Shown: positions 15,608-23,828 of the stretch, one piece after another
Position numbering within the stretch: position 1 is the stretch's first letter
How the letters are laid out: each line of letters opens with the position of its first letter
NCBI GenBank assembly: GCA_964604705.1
Contig: CAZSAP010000009.1
Span: 62,001-126,000, forward strand
Direction: 5' to 3'
Source of the DNA: JAAXVQ01 sp964604705
Lineage (GTDB): Bacteria > Oederibacteriota > JAAXVQ01
Length of the DNA stretch: 64,000 nt
The notes under the pieces: model-generated
What the model saw: only the letters and a program-made list of their open reading frames with translations
What the model was told of the DNA's origin: nothing
Databases searched by the model: none
Program-made: the position numbers and the translations under genes

Positions 15608-16955
15608 GGTGTCCACCTTTCCCCAGGCGCTTCGGCAAAGTCCAGACCGGACTCATGACCGTGGCGTAAACTTCCTGGGCAAAATTCAGCATGCCCACAA
15701 AGCCCGCCAAGGCAATTTTCCGTTCATGGTTATGATCGCAAAACCCTATGCCCAGCTTGTAGGCAATGGGACGTTCCTTCACCCCGCCAATCAATAGATT
15801 CACGCTCTTCTCCTGGACAAACTTGGCCAGTTCCACGGGATTCGAGTCATCCACAATAATCGTGCCCTCGGCGCAGATCTCCTTCAGGCGAGCATAGTCA
15901 TCCTTGTTCCCGGTCTGCGATCCCGCCACCACCGTGCGAATGCCAATCATGTCCAAGGCTTTTTTTAATGAGAAAAGTTTAAATGCCCCTCCGACATAAA
16001 TCGCGGCCCGCTTGCCTTCCAGCGCTTGCCGGTAGGTCTGCAGCTGGGGATACACCGCCTTGATCTCTTCTCGAACCAATGCTTGCGTCCGTTCCTGCAT
16101 GGCCGCATCCTGAAAAAAATCCGCCACATCGTAAAGCGCTTGGGCCGTATCCTCGATTCCAAAATAGGAGACGCGGATAAACGGAATGCCATAACGTTCT
16201 TGCATGAGTTTGGCCAGATGCGTCATGGACCCGGAGCACTGCACCACGTTGAGCTTGGCTCCATGCGCGCGCCGAACGTCACTCACCCGCCCGTCGCCAG
16301 TCATCACAGAGACGACATCCACGCCCATCCGCCGGTAGTATTCCTTAATGATCCACGACTCTCCGGCCAAATTGAACTCACCTAAAATATTGATGCTCGT
16401 CGGCGAGATGCCCTCTGCACTCCCGGTTCCAATCAAACGCATCAACGCTTCACAGGCGGCTTTGTACCCGTCTTTCTTCGTACCCTTAAACCCTTCTGAA
16501 TGCACCGGGAGCACAGGTATGCCCTTTTCCTCACGGACCCGCTTACAGACGTTTTCCACATCATCCCCAATGATTCCCACAATGCATGTGGAATAGACGA
16601 ATGCAGCTTCCGGGTGATGGCGGTCAATGAGTTCCACCAGCGCGCGATAGAGTTTTTTCTCTCCACCGTAAATCACTTCCATCTCCTGAAGGTCCGTGGA
16701 AAAACTCAGGCGGTGCAACTGCGGGCCGGAAGAGAGCGCACCGCGAATGTCCCACGTGTACGCGGCACACCCGATCGGCCCATGCACGACGTGCAGCGCA
16801 TCGGCGATTGGGTAGAGCACCACGCGTGAACCGCAAAAAACACAGGCGCGCTGGCTGACCGACCCGGCCAGGCTTTTCTGCTCGCACGCCAGGTCAAACG
16901 TGCTGGCCCCTGTCTCCTGCACCTGTTTTTTTCGCTTTTCCAGAAGATTTGACAT
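15594..16955 (-). CDS. nifE: Nitrogenase cofactor scaffold subunit NifE
   Basis: 453 residues, NifD-like. The ligand cysteines are in ACVFCGSR (C38, C41), GPIGCAAYTWDIRG (C63) and YSTCIVGIIGDDVENVC. The region WIIKEYYRRMGVDVV and the C-terminal part keep the NifE pattern, while the homocitrate-site residues of NifD are not kept, which separates the two paralogues. With NifN it forms the heterotetrameric scaffold for FeMo-co assembly. GAGGG precedes the ATG, and the gene follows nifK by 33 nt. Confidence 0.92.
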   Translation of the reverse strand: MSNLLEKRKKQVQETGASTFDLACEQKSLAGSVSQRACVFCGSRVVLYPIADALHVVHGPIGCAAYTWDIRGALSSGPQLHRLSFSTDLQEMEVIYGGEKKLYRALVELIDRHHPEAAFVYSTCIVGIIGDDVENVCKRVREEKGIPVLPVHSEGFKGTKKDGYKAACEALMRLIGTGSAEGISPTSINILGEFNLAGESWIIKEYYRRMGVDVVSVMTGDGRVSDVRRAHGAKLNVVQCSGSMTHLAKLMQERYGIPFIRVSYFGIEDTAQALYDVADFFQDAAMQERTQALVREEIKAVYPQLQTYRQALEGKRAAIYVGGAFKLFSLKKALDMIGIRTVVAGSQTGNKDDYARLKEICAEGTIIVDDSNPVELAKFVQEKSVNLLIGGVKERPIAYKLGIGFCDHNHERKIALAGFVGMLNFAQEVYATVMSPVWTLPKRLGKGGHHENA

Positions 16956-16988
16956 ACGCCTACCCTCGATACGGCATCGCCCGACAAT

Positions 16989-18356
16989 TTACATAACCAA
17001 CTCAAACGTCTCTTCCGGTGCATCGCGGTCTTGACGATCCATTAAGGCGTTTAAAATCTTCTCCACCAAGCGCAACCCGCCCCGGTACCCCAGCAAGGGA
17101 TAGTACTGGTGCCCCACCCTGTCATAGATCGGGAACCCTGTGCGCACCAACGGAATGTCCTCATCCCGCGCAATGTATTTGGCGTACGTATTTCCCAAGA
17201 TCAAATCCACGGGTTCGTTTTTGATCAACTGGTGGAAATGGAACATATCCTTGGCTTCATAGGCATTCACCTTCGGCCCGGCAATATCCTGGATGCGATT
17301 GACGAACTTTTTCCCGGGTGTTCCCGTCACCACATGCCGCACCTGCATGTCCAAGTCCGTGAGGAACTGCGTCAATGCCACCAAATGATCCGGGTCGCCC
17401 ACAAGCGCCACTTTCTTTCCATAGAGGTATTGGTGCATGTCCGTGATGACATCCAACAATTGCCCGCGTTCCAACCGAATGGATTCTGGAATGCTCGCCC
17501 CTGTGGCTTGCCGCACTGTCTCTAAAAACAAATCCGTGTTCCGCACGCCAATCGGCAAGTTAAGAATGGCGCAGGGAACCTTGCATTTTGTGTCCAGCAA
17601 CTTGGCACCCGGTCCAGAGGCAATGGGGCCCAAGGCCAACGTCCGGCGACTGCGTCCTGTGCTCTTGAGTTCCGGAATGGTGGTCCCACCCTTCGGGTAC
17701 ATGTCGTAGCGTCCGGTTTGCGGTGTGTTCAAGACTTCCGAGGTGTCGGGAAAGAGCACGGTTTTCACCCCCATCTCACTCATCAAGCGCTTGAGCTCCG
17801 CCATGTCCGAGGGTTCGACAAAGCCGGGAATGATGTTGATCTGATCCACTTTCACATCGCTGGCTCCCGAAAAGGCTTCCACGATGCCCTTGACCATATT
17901 GGCAAACCCCGTGACATGCGACCCTACGTAACTGGGTGTGCTGGCTCGGATCACGTATTTGCCCGGAGGAATTTTCCCTTCTTCCTGCGCCTTGGACGTA
18001 ATCTGGGCCACGTCGTCCCCGATGGTTTCGGACAAGCATGTGGTGTGAACCGCGATTACGTCCGGCTTATAAATGGTAAATATATTCATAATGGCATCCA
18101 GGAGGTTGGCTTGCCCTCCGAACACCGAAGCACCTTCTGTGAAAGAACTGGTTCCTGCCATAACCGGTTCTTTGTAGTGGCGCGTCAACGCACTACGGTG
18201 ATAGGAACAACAACCTTGTGAACCGTGGCTATGGGGAAGGCACTTGTGGACCCCCAGCGCCGCATACATGGCGCCAACGGGTTGGCAGGTTTTGGCGGGA
18301 TTAATGGTGAGCGCTGTACGCTCGGTTATTTCTTGGGGTGTATGTCTTAATAACAT
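16989..18356 (-). CDS. nifK: Nitrogenase MoFe protein beta subunit NifK
   Basis: 455 residues from ATG 18356 (GAGGTG upstream). This is the short NifK type seen in clostridia and other anaerobes. It lacks the roughly 50-residue N-terminal arm of the Azotobacter protein. P-cluster cysteines are C24 (KTCQPVGAMYA), C49 (GSQGC) and C107 (HTTCLSETIGDD). It pairs with NifD and shares the P-cluster that passes electrons from NifH to FeMo-co. It is separated from nifD by a 129-bp gap containing a strong hairpin (18462-18487), unlike the tight spacing elsewhere in the operon. Confidence 0.96.
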   Translation of the reverse strand: MLLRHTPQEITERTALTINPAKTCQPVGAMYAALGVHKCLPHSHGSQGCCSYHRSALTRHYKEPVMAGTSSFTEGASVFGGQANLLDAIMNIFTIYKPDVIAVHTTCLSETIGDDVAQITSKAQEEGKIPPGKYVIRASTPSYVGSHVTGFANMVKGIVEAFSGASDVKVDQINIIPGFVEPSDMAELKRLMSEMGVKTVLFPDTSEVLNTPQTGRYDMYPKGGTTIPELKSTGRSRRTLALGPIASGPGAKLLDTKCKVPCAILNLPIGVRNTDLFLETVRQATGASIPESIRLERGQLLDVITDMHQYLYGKKVALVGDPDHLVALTQFLTDLDMQVRHVVTGTPGKKFVNRIQDIAGPKVNAYEAKDMFHFHQLIKNEPVDLILGNTYAKYIARDEDIPLVRTGFPIYDRVGHQYYPLLGYRGGLRLVEKILNALMDRQDRDAPEETFELVM

Positions 18357-18461
18357 GGCGAGCACCTCGTTTCTATAATGATTCAAGCTTACACTGCTGA
18401 GCAACTAGACCCCCATTGAGCTTTTTCCCTACTTCTCTATTTTCAATTGCTCAATTCCTCT

Positions 18462-18487
18462 AGTACGCGGACCCATGTCCGCGTACT
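18462..18487 (-). promoter_or_regulatory. Perfect hairpin at the nifD stop, before nifK
   Basis: 11-bp GC-rich perfect arms (AGTACGCGGAC / GTCCGCGTACT) with a 4-nt loop, overlapping the nifD stop codon. No T run follows, so it is more likely an mRNA 3'-end stabiliser or processing point that sets nifD versus nifK message levels than a full terminator. Confidence 0.55.
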
Positions 18488-20120
18488 ACTCCCATCCGTA
18501 CTTGGCCACCACTTGCGGTTCCTTGTCCCAGGGCGCCTTGATCATGCTCCAAATCTTGGTGTTGACCATGCGGTCGATCTCGCGGTAGAAGTTAATGGCA
18601 CCCTTGAACCCAGCATAGGGACCGCTGTAGTCGTAGCTGTGCAGCTGTTTCATGGGGATCCCATACTTCTGCACAACGTATTTTTCCTTAATCCCGGCGC
18701 AGAAAATATCCGGATGAAATTTTTCAATCAGCACTTCGGCCTCATGATGATTAAGGTCGTCGATGACCAAACTGTTCTCATCCATTTGAGGCATCATGCC
18801 ATCGTAATCGTTCAGCGCCACGCCCTTGGCCGCCAACGCTTCCCGTTCTGCCTCGGTCAACCGCGGCTGATATTTTTCGGGATCGGGTTGCACGGTTATT
18901 TCTTCAATGTTCCGCGTGTCGGCGTCAACTTCTATGCTGGGCAACACTTTGCGCCCTTCGTAATCGTCACGATGGGCAAACTCGTACCCGGCTGAAAGCG
19001 TCTTCATCCCGATCTCATTGAACAAATCCTGATAATGGTGAGCCCGCGAGCCGCCCACAAACATCATGGCGGTTTTTCCTTCGCAACGGGCGCGCACTTC
19101 TTTTTGTACGTCCTTGACGGCGGGCATCTCCTCGGCAATGACTTTTTCGATCCGTGCCGTCAGTTCTTTATCCCCGTAATAATCCGCCAACTTACGCAAG
19201 GACTTGGCGGTGCTCTCCGCACCAATGAAATTCACTTTGAACCAGGGAATGCCGTATTTCTTCTCCATCATGTCCGCCATGTAGTTGATGGAGCGGTGAC
19301 ACATAACCATGTTCAAATCGGCCATATGGGCGCTGGCAAACTCGTCGTATACGGAATTGCCCGAAAAGGTCGCCTGCACGGTGATGCCGCACTTCTCAAA
19401 AATACGATCAATCTCAAACGCGTCCCCGCCGATGTTGTACTCACCCAACAGGTTCACCACAAATTTTCCGGCCTTCCGGGTATGATTCAAGCCCACCACA
19501 TCGGTGAAGACCTTGTTGTTGGCAATGTGATGCCCGGCCGACTGGCTGACGCCCTTGTACCCTTCGCAGGAGAAACCGAAGATGTTGATGTCCGGATATT
19601 TCTCCTCCATCTCCCTTGCCACGGAGTGCACATCGTCGCCGATAAGCCCCACAGGGCAGGTGGCATAAATCCCAATGGCCTTTGGATGAAAAATCGCCAC
19701 CGCTTCATCAATGGCCTGCTTTAATTTCTTCTCACCGCCGAAAATAATCTGTTCCTCCTGCATGTCCGTGGACAGGCAGTAGGTCATGTAATTCACGTCT
19801 GTCTCTTTTTCCGGCCGCGTCTGATTGCGCCGCGTAAGCCAAGCGTAAAAGCTACAACCAATCGGGCCGTGCACAATATGTACAATGTCTCGCGTCGGGC
19901 CCAACACTACGCCCTTGCATCCCGCATAGCTGCACCCACGCATGGTGATAATGCCTGGAATGGTACGCGTGTTGGCCTTGATCTCCGGCACCACATCCCC
20001 TTCTTGCACTTGATTGAGAATGATCTGCTTGGCTCGTTTCCGCGCAACCTTCACGGGGTAGGCCTTGAGCATCTCCGCTTTAATCTCTTCCGCTTGGTTT
20101 TTCTTGTCCTGTGCACTCAT
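18486..20120 (-). CDS. nifD: Nitrogenase MoFe protein alpha subunit NifD
   Basis: 544 residues. P-cluster cysteines are C63, C89 and C155. The FeMo-co ligands are C274 (in MVMCHRS) and H494 (in QLHSYDYSGP). Active-site V71, Q193 and H197 (SQSAGHHIA) are all present, matching Azotobacter positions 70, 191 and 195. About 53 extra residues lie between the two cofactor ligands (around 385-445), the insertion known from Clostridium pasteurianum-type enzymes. The intact ligand set, GGSRAHH loop, nifENBV and molybdate transporter indicate a functional molybdenum nitrogenase, not a paralogue. No anfG or vnfG lies between D and K. Confidence 0.97.
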   Translation of the reverse strand: MSAQDKKNQAEEIKAEMLKAYPVKVARKRAKQIILNQVQEGDVVPEIKANTRTIPGIITMRGCSYAGCKGVVLGPTRDIVHIVHGPIGCSFYAWLTRRNQTRPEKETDVNYMTYCLSTDMQEEQIIFGGEKKLKQAIDEAVAIFHPKAIGIYATCPVGLIGDDVHSVAREMEEKYPDINIFGFSCEGYKGVSQSAGHHIANNKVFTDVVGLNHTRKAGKFVVNLLGEYNIGGDAFEIDRIFEKCGITVQATFSGNSVYDEFASAHMADLNMVMCHRSINYMADMMEKKYGIPWFKVNFIGAESTAKSLRKLADYYGDKELTARIEKVIAEEMPAVKDVQKEVRARCEGKTAMMFVGGSRAHHYQDLFNEIGMKTLSAGYEFAHRDDYEGRKVLPSIEVDADTRNIEEITVQPDPEKYQPRLTEAEREALAAKGVALNDYDGMMPQMDENSLVIDDLNHHEAEVLIEKFHPDIFCAGIKEKYVVQKYGIPMKQLHSYDYSGPYAGFKGAINFYREIDRMVNTKIWSMIKAPWDKEPQVVAKYGWE

Positions 20121-20132
20121 GACTGATGTCTC

Positions 20133-20510
20133 CTATTCATCCAAAATCGTATCGCCCTCTTCGCCGGTGCGCACGCGCCAGGCCCCGGTGACAGGCAGCA
20201 CAAAAATTTTTCCGTCCCCGGACTTACCCGTCTGATTGGCCTGAATCAGAGTCTGCACAGTGGTGCCCACCAACTTATCCGGCACCACCAGGGAGAGCAT
20301 GCGCTTAGGAATAAGCCGCTGCGTCTGGCCCAATTGTGAAATGGCTTCCTCGTACCCACGTTCAGCGCCCTTGAGGATAGAGAAATCCACAATGCCTTTG
20401 CCCCGTCCCAGGCATTCACGGGCATGCAAGCTGGAAATCCCGGCATCCGTAAGCGCCTTCTTGGTACTGTTCATTTTATTCTGGCGGATAAACGCTAAGA
20501 CCTCTTTCAT
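20133..20510 (-). CDS. nifI2: PII-like nitrogenase regulator NifI2
   Basis: 125 residues of the PII family. It has the B-loop-like stretch GDGKIFVLPV near the C-terminus and ARECLGRGKGIVDF before a long T-loop. Position between nifI1 and nifD, and overlap with nifI1 by 4 nt (ATGA), define it as NifI2. In methanogens and clostridia NifI1-NifI2 bind the NifDK protein and block it when 2-oxoglutarate is low and nitrogen is plentiful. Regulation of this nitrogenase is therefore probably post-translational in addition to NifA control. It ends 12 nt before nifD. Confidence 0.93.
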   Translation of the reverse strand: MKEVLAFIRQNKMNSTKKALTDAGISSLHARECLGRGKGIVDFSILKGAERGYEEAISQLGQTQRLIPKRMLSLVVPDKLVGTTVQTLIQANQTGKSGDGKIFVLPVTGAWRVRTGEEGDTILDE

Positions 20511-20863
20511 GGCTTCACCCCGGAGACCACCCCGGCATCCGATTCCTTAACGCCGGAGCTGACGGTATACACTTCTTCTACCGGGGAGACAAAAATCTTC
20601 CCATCCCCGAAGGACCCTTTGCTGCCAGTACGCGCGGTTTTAATAATCAGATCGACTACCATATCTTTATCTTTATCGGGCACTACCATGAGCAGTAACT
20701 CTTTCGGAATTTCATCATACGTAATCTCACCAATCTTGATGCCGCGTTGCTTACCCCTGCCAACCACGCCCATTTTGGTTACGGCTGGAAATCCGGCCTC
20801 CATCAGAGCGGCCAACACCTCATCTACTTTTTCCGGTCTTACCACTGCACGAATCATCTGCAT
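20507..20863 (-). CDS. nifI1: PII-like nitrogenase regulator NifI1
   Basis: 118 residues, PII fold: starts MQMIRAVVRPEKVDEV, has GVVGRGKQRGI leading into the T-loop, and FGDGKIFVSPVEEVYTV at the C-terminal B/C-loop region. Located directly after nifH, as NifI1 is in archaeal and anaerobic bacterial nif operons. It should form hetero-oligomers with NifI2 and sense ATP/ADP and 2-oxoglutarate. GGAGG precedes the ATG (TTAGGAGG on the transcript). Confidence 0.93.
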   Translation of the reverse strand: MQMIRAVVRPEKVDEVLAALMEAGFPAVTKMGVVGRGKQRGIKIGEITYDEIPKELLLMVVPDKDKDMVVDLIIKTARTGSKGSFGDGKIFVSPVEEVYTVSSGVKESDAGVVSGVKP

Positions 20864-20919
20864 GACTGTTTACCTCCTAATTGGTCTGCCCATACCCCAC
20901 GGGTGAGAGCAACGTTCAT

Positions 20920-21744
20920 TTAACTGGCGATACCATAATCAATCAGTAATTTTTCCAATACGTCCTGGCTCATCGGTTTGGGCACGACGAACATTTTATT
21001 CTCGTCAATGGCACGCGATAGATTGCGATAATGGTCGGCCTGCGCCGCCGTCGGATCGTACTCAATGACGGTTTTACGATTGATCTCAGCGCGCTGCACC
21101 ATGTTGTCACGTGGCACAAAGTAGATCATTTGTGTTCCGAGTGTTTCAGCAAACGCCTTGATCATCGCCTCTTCGTTATCCACCTTGCGGCTGTTGCAAA
21201 TGATTCCCCCCAGACGCACACCGCCGCCTTCGGCGAATTTGACAATTCCTTTGCAGATGTTATTGGCCGCATACATGGCCATCATCTCGCCCGACACCAC
21301 TATGTAGATTTCCTGGGCCTTTCCTTCACGAATCGGCATGGCAAACCCGCCACAGACAACGTCACCCAATACATCGTAGAACACATAGTCCAGATTTTCC
21401 GATTCATTGTACGCACCCAACTGTTCCAACAAATTAATGGACGTGATAATCCCGCGACCCGCACAACCCACGCCCGGTTCCGGTCCACCTGACTCTACGC
21501 AGATGGTTTTGCCATAGCCACCCTTGCGGATATCCATTAATTCCACATCTTCACCCTCGCTACGCAGGGTGTCCAAAACCGTTTGCTGGGACAAACCGCC
21601 CAGCAACAACCGGGTGGAATCCGCCTTAGGATCGCAGCCCACCACCATTACTTTCTTTCCCATTTCCGCCAACCCTGCGACAGTGTTCTGGGTAGTCGTG
21701 GATTTTCCAATTCCGCCTTTTCCATAGATCGCTATCTTACGCAT
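20920..21744 (-). CDS. nifH: Nitrogenase Fe protein NifH
   Basis: 274 residues. P-loop GKGGIGKS at 8-15, switch region GCDPKADSTR, and the two 4Fe-4S ligands Cys94 (GVGCAGRG) and Cys131 (LGDVVCGGFAMP). Arg97 is the residue ADP-ribosylated by DraT in some diazotrophs, although no draT or draG is in view. The dimer delivers electrons to NifDK with ATP hydrolysis. It also serves in FeMo-co and P-cluster maturation. First gene of the operon; a sigma-54 promoter motif lies 61 nt upstream and AGGAGG is close to the ATG. Confidence 0.98.
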   Translation of the reverse strand: MRKIAIYGKGGIGKSTTTQNTVAGLAEMGKKVMVVGCDPKADSTRLLLGGLSQQTVLDTLRSEGEDVELMDIRKGGYGKTICVESGGPEPGVGCAGRGIITSINLLEQLGAYNESENLDYVFYDVLGDVVCGGFAMPIREGKAQEIYIVVSGEMMAMYAANNICKGIVKFAEGGGVRLGGIICNSRKVDNEEAMIKAFAETLGTQMIYFVPRDNMVQRAEINRKTVIEYDPTAAQADHYRNLSRAIDENKMFVVPKPMSQDVLEKLLIDYGIAS

Positions 21745-21804
21745 GACATCCTCCTGTTTTTTTGAGCTGGAGCTTTACGCATTATTCCCTGCGCATTGGG
21801 TAAA

Positions 21805-21820
21805 TGCAGGAATCATGCCA
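21805..21820 (-). promoter_or_regulatory. Sigma-54 (-24/-12) promoter of the nif operon
   Basis: TGGCATGATTCCTGCA on the minus strand. GG and GC are at exact -24/-12 spacing against the consensus TGGCAC-N5-TTGCA. Transcription would start about 50 nt before nifH. I found no perfect TGT-N10-ACA NifA site in the 150 bp upstream. Confidence 0.75.
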
Positions 21821-21937
21821 GCGGTAAATTTCTAGGCGACTATCTATCTCACAGAGATTTCGGCTTTGTATTATGCGAAAAACATGCCTGTTTTTTTTAT
21901 TGCCATTTGAATGATTGTCCCGCGAGGAGAAAGAACC

Positions 21938-21974
21938 TACCAAAAGGTAGAAAGTCTGAAAGGAACCTACTTTT
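21938..21974 (-). repeat. Short repeats and small hairpin between nifA and the nif promoter
   Basis: CTACC-AAAA-GGTAG (21938-21951) is a small inverted repeat. GAACCTAC occurs twice here, and the 13-mer GGAACCTACTTTT (21962-21974) recurs at 25428-25440 near proS. Significance unclear; it may be the weak end signal of nifA. Confidence 0.35.
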
Positions 21975-23547
21975 CCGTAGCTAGCCGAAATAATTTAAAT
22001 TGAATATCGTAGCGATGCACACGCAACCCCATAGCGCGTTCGGTTAGACCCAACACTTTGGCCGCTTTGGCCATATTGCCCTTGGACTCTTTAAGTGCAT
22101 CCACGATCATTTCCTTCTCTAAAATATCAATACGTTCCTGAAGCGTCCCAACCATACGCGTACCACTGGAGGTGCTGCTTTGCAAGGTCGGCGGCAACTG
22201 ATAGCTCCTGATTACACCATCCTCACATAGCAAGACTGCTCGCTCAATACAGTTTTGCAACTCACGAACGTTCCCCGGCCAATGATACGACATGAACATA
22301 TCAATGGCTGGAGTGGAAATCCGTTTCACTTCGATATTGAACTTCTGCGAAAACTTCTCAATGAAGTAATCCGTTAACAGCGGAATATCGGTTTTTCTCT
22401 CCCGCAAGGGTGGGACCACAATGGGAAATACATTCAACCGATAGTACAGGTCCTGACGAAATTTCTCCTGCTGCATTAATTCTTCTAAGTTTTTATTGGT
22501 CGCAGCAATTATCCGGGTATCAATTTTAATGGGTTGTGCATTCCCCAAGCGCTCCACTTCTTTTTCCTGAAGGACGCGCAATAATTTAGTCTGTACCAGG
22601 GCCGAGACCTCTCCGATCTCATCTAAGAAAATGGAACCACGGTCCGCCAGTTCAAAGCGTCCGGGACGCGCAGATGTCGCTCCGGTAAAGGCCCCGGCCT
22701 CATGTCCGAACAATTCGTTTTCGATAATGCTCTCAGGCAAGGCGGCACAGTTGAACTTAACAAACGGGCGATCCCTACGTTCGCTCAAATGATGGATGGC
22801 ATTGGCCACCAACTCCTTGCCCACACCGCTCTCGCCTAAAATCAGTATCGTAGCATTGGTTTTCGCCACTTTATCGATAAGGCTATACATGTCGCGCATG
22901 GAACTGGAATTGCCTATAATATTGGGTGGATGAATTTCCTGCGAGAGCGCCTCTCGCAATCTAATGTTTTCATGTTTGAGCCGCAGATTTTCTTCATGCC
23001 CTTTTTCATGTTCCAGGCGATGAATGCTGACTATTTCAGAAATCATGAACGCCACCACGGTCAAAATGCGAGCATCCGCTTCCAACGCATCTGCGGTCTC
23101 AAAAAACTGTTCTGAACTAAGCGTTCCTAAAACCTGATCATGGTAGGTAATGGGAACACAAATAAACGAAATCGGTACCTTTTCATCGCGGGCATGGGTG
23201 CGGCTCAAAAAGCGTGCTTCTTTGGAAATATCGGGCACTACCAATAATTTGCCTGTTTCAACCACCATACCGGTAATGCCTTCGCCTAATTTGTATCGCC
23301 CCTTGCTCTGTTGCTGTTTGGACAAGCCATAAGCTTTTTCAATATAAATCTGACCTTCCTCACGATTAAACAGAGTTAATGAGCTGTTGCGTATTGGAAG
23401 ATAATCCGCCAACATGCGCATAACATGATCCAACTGATCCTCTAAATCCTTACGCTGATTTAAAAAATCGATCAAATGGGAGAGTAGGGAAAGAACTTTG
23501 TGGTTCTCATTGGCAAGCAGTCCCGGGGCCATGATGTGAGCATCCAT
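21967..23547 (-). CDS. nifA: Sigma-54-dependent nitrogen-fixation activator NifA
   Basis: 526 residues. An N-terminal GAF domain (about 28-175) is followed by a short coiled segment. Then comes the sigma-54 AAA+ domain, with Walker A GESGVGKE (239-246), the GAFTGA loop (285-290) that contacts sigma-54, and Walker B GSIFLDEIGE (304-313). A Fis-type helix-turn-helix closes the protein (KGNMAKAAKVLGLTERAMGL, characteristic of NifA). The cysteine-rich inter-domain linker of oxygen-sensitive rhizobial NifA is absent. It should activate the sigma-54 promoter 247 nt downstream of its stop. It is read in the same direction as nifH, and its own upstream region also has a sigma-54 motif. The start codon is uncertain: no strong Shine-Dalgarno is seen before 23547 or the ATG at 23532. 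Confidence 0.93.
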   Translation of the reverse strand: MDAHIMAPGLLANENHKVLSLLSHLIDFLNQRKDLEDQLDHVMRMLADYLPIRNSSLTLFNREEGQIYIEKAYGLSKQQQSKGRYKLGEGITGMVVETGKLLVVPDISKEARFLSRTHARDEKVPISFICVPITYHDQVLGTLSSEQFFETADALEADARILTVVAFMISEIVSIHRLEHEKGHEENLRLKHENIRLREALSQEIHPPNIIGNSSSMRDMYSLIDKVAKTNATILILGESGVGKELVANAIHHLSERRDRPFVKFNCAALPESIIENELFGHEAGAFTGATSARPGRFELADRGSIFLDEIGEVSALVQTKLLRVLQEKEVERLGNAQPIKIDTRIIAATNKNLEELMQQEKFRQDLYYRLNVFPIVVPPLRERKTDIPLLTDYFIEKFSQKFNIEVKRISTPAIDMFMSYHWPGNVRELQNCIERAVLLCEDGVIRSYQLPPTLQSSTSSGTRMVGTLQERIDILEKEMIVDALKESKGNMAKAAKVLGLTERAMGLRVHRYDIQFKLFRLATEK

Positions 23548-23580
23548 TCACGATGACGTTTCAAACCTTATTCTATTTCA

Positions 23581-23596
23581 TGCAATTTCCATGCCG
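23581..23596 (-). promoter_or_regulatory. Sigma-54 (-24/-12) promoter upstream of nifA
   Basis: CGGCATGGAAATTGCA on the minus strand, 34 nt before the nifA ATG. The -12 half TTGCA is perfect and spacing is exact. It suggests that nifA is itself sigma-54 dependent, by autoregulation or through another activator. Confidence 0.65.
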
Positions 23597-23757
23597 ATCA
23601 TTGAATCCATCGCGATTCACGAAAACAGCCCTCACAAAAGGAAATTCCGATTTTTGCGGTTTGCCTACCAGCAACACCAAACACAAAATAATACATTTTT
23701 GTATTTCCGTTGGTTTTTACATCTTTTTTGTAGCTGGGAAGGGTGCGGCGTAATTGG

Positions 23758-23810
23758 CAGAAATAACGCCGCCAGGGAACCGTTGGGACTCACTGGCAGC
23801 GTTATTTCTG
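23758..23810. repeat. 18-bp inverted repeat after proS
   Basis: Arms CAGAAATAACGCCGCCAG (23758-23775) and CTGGCAGCGTTATTTCTG (23793-23810), with one mismatch and a 17-nt loop. It lies 19 nt past the proS stop. It may be a terminator-like structure, but it lacks a T run. Confidence 0.5.
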
Positions 23811-23828
23811 GGTGGCTGATTTTTTAGT

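Noticed and set aside
18357..18485. Possible anfG/vnfG gene between nifD and nifK
   Set aside because: The gap is only 129 bp and holds a hairpin; NifD carries molybdenum-type ligands.
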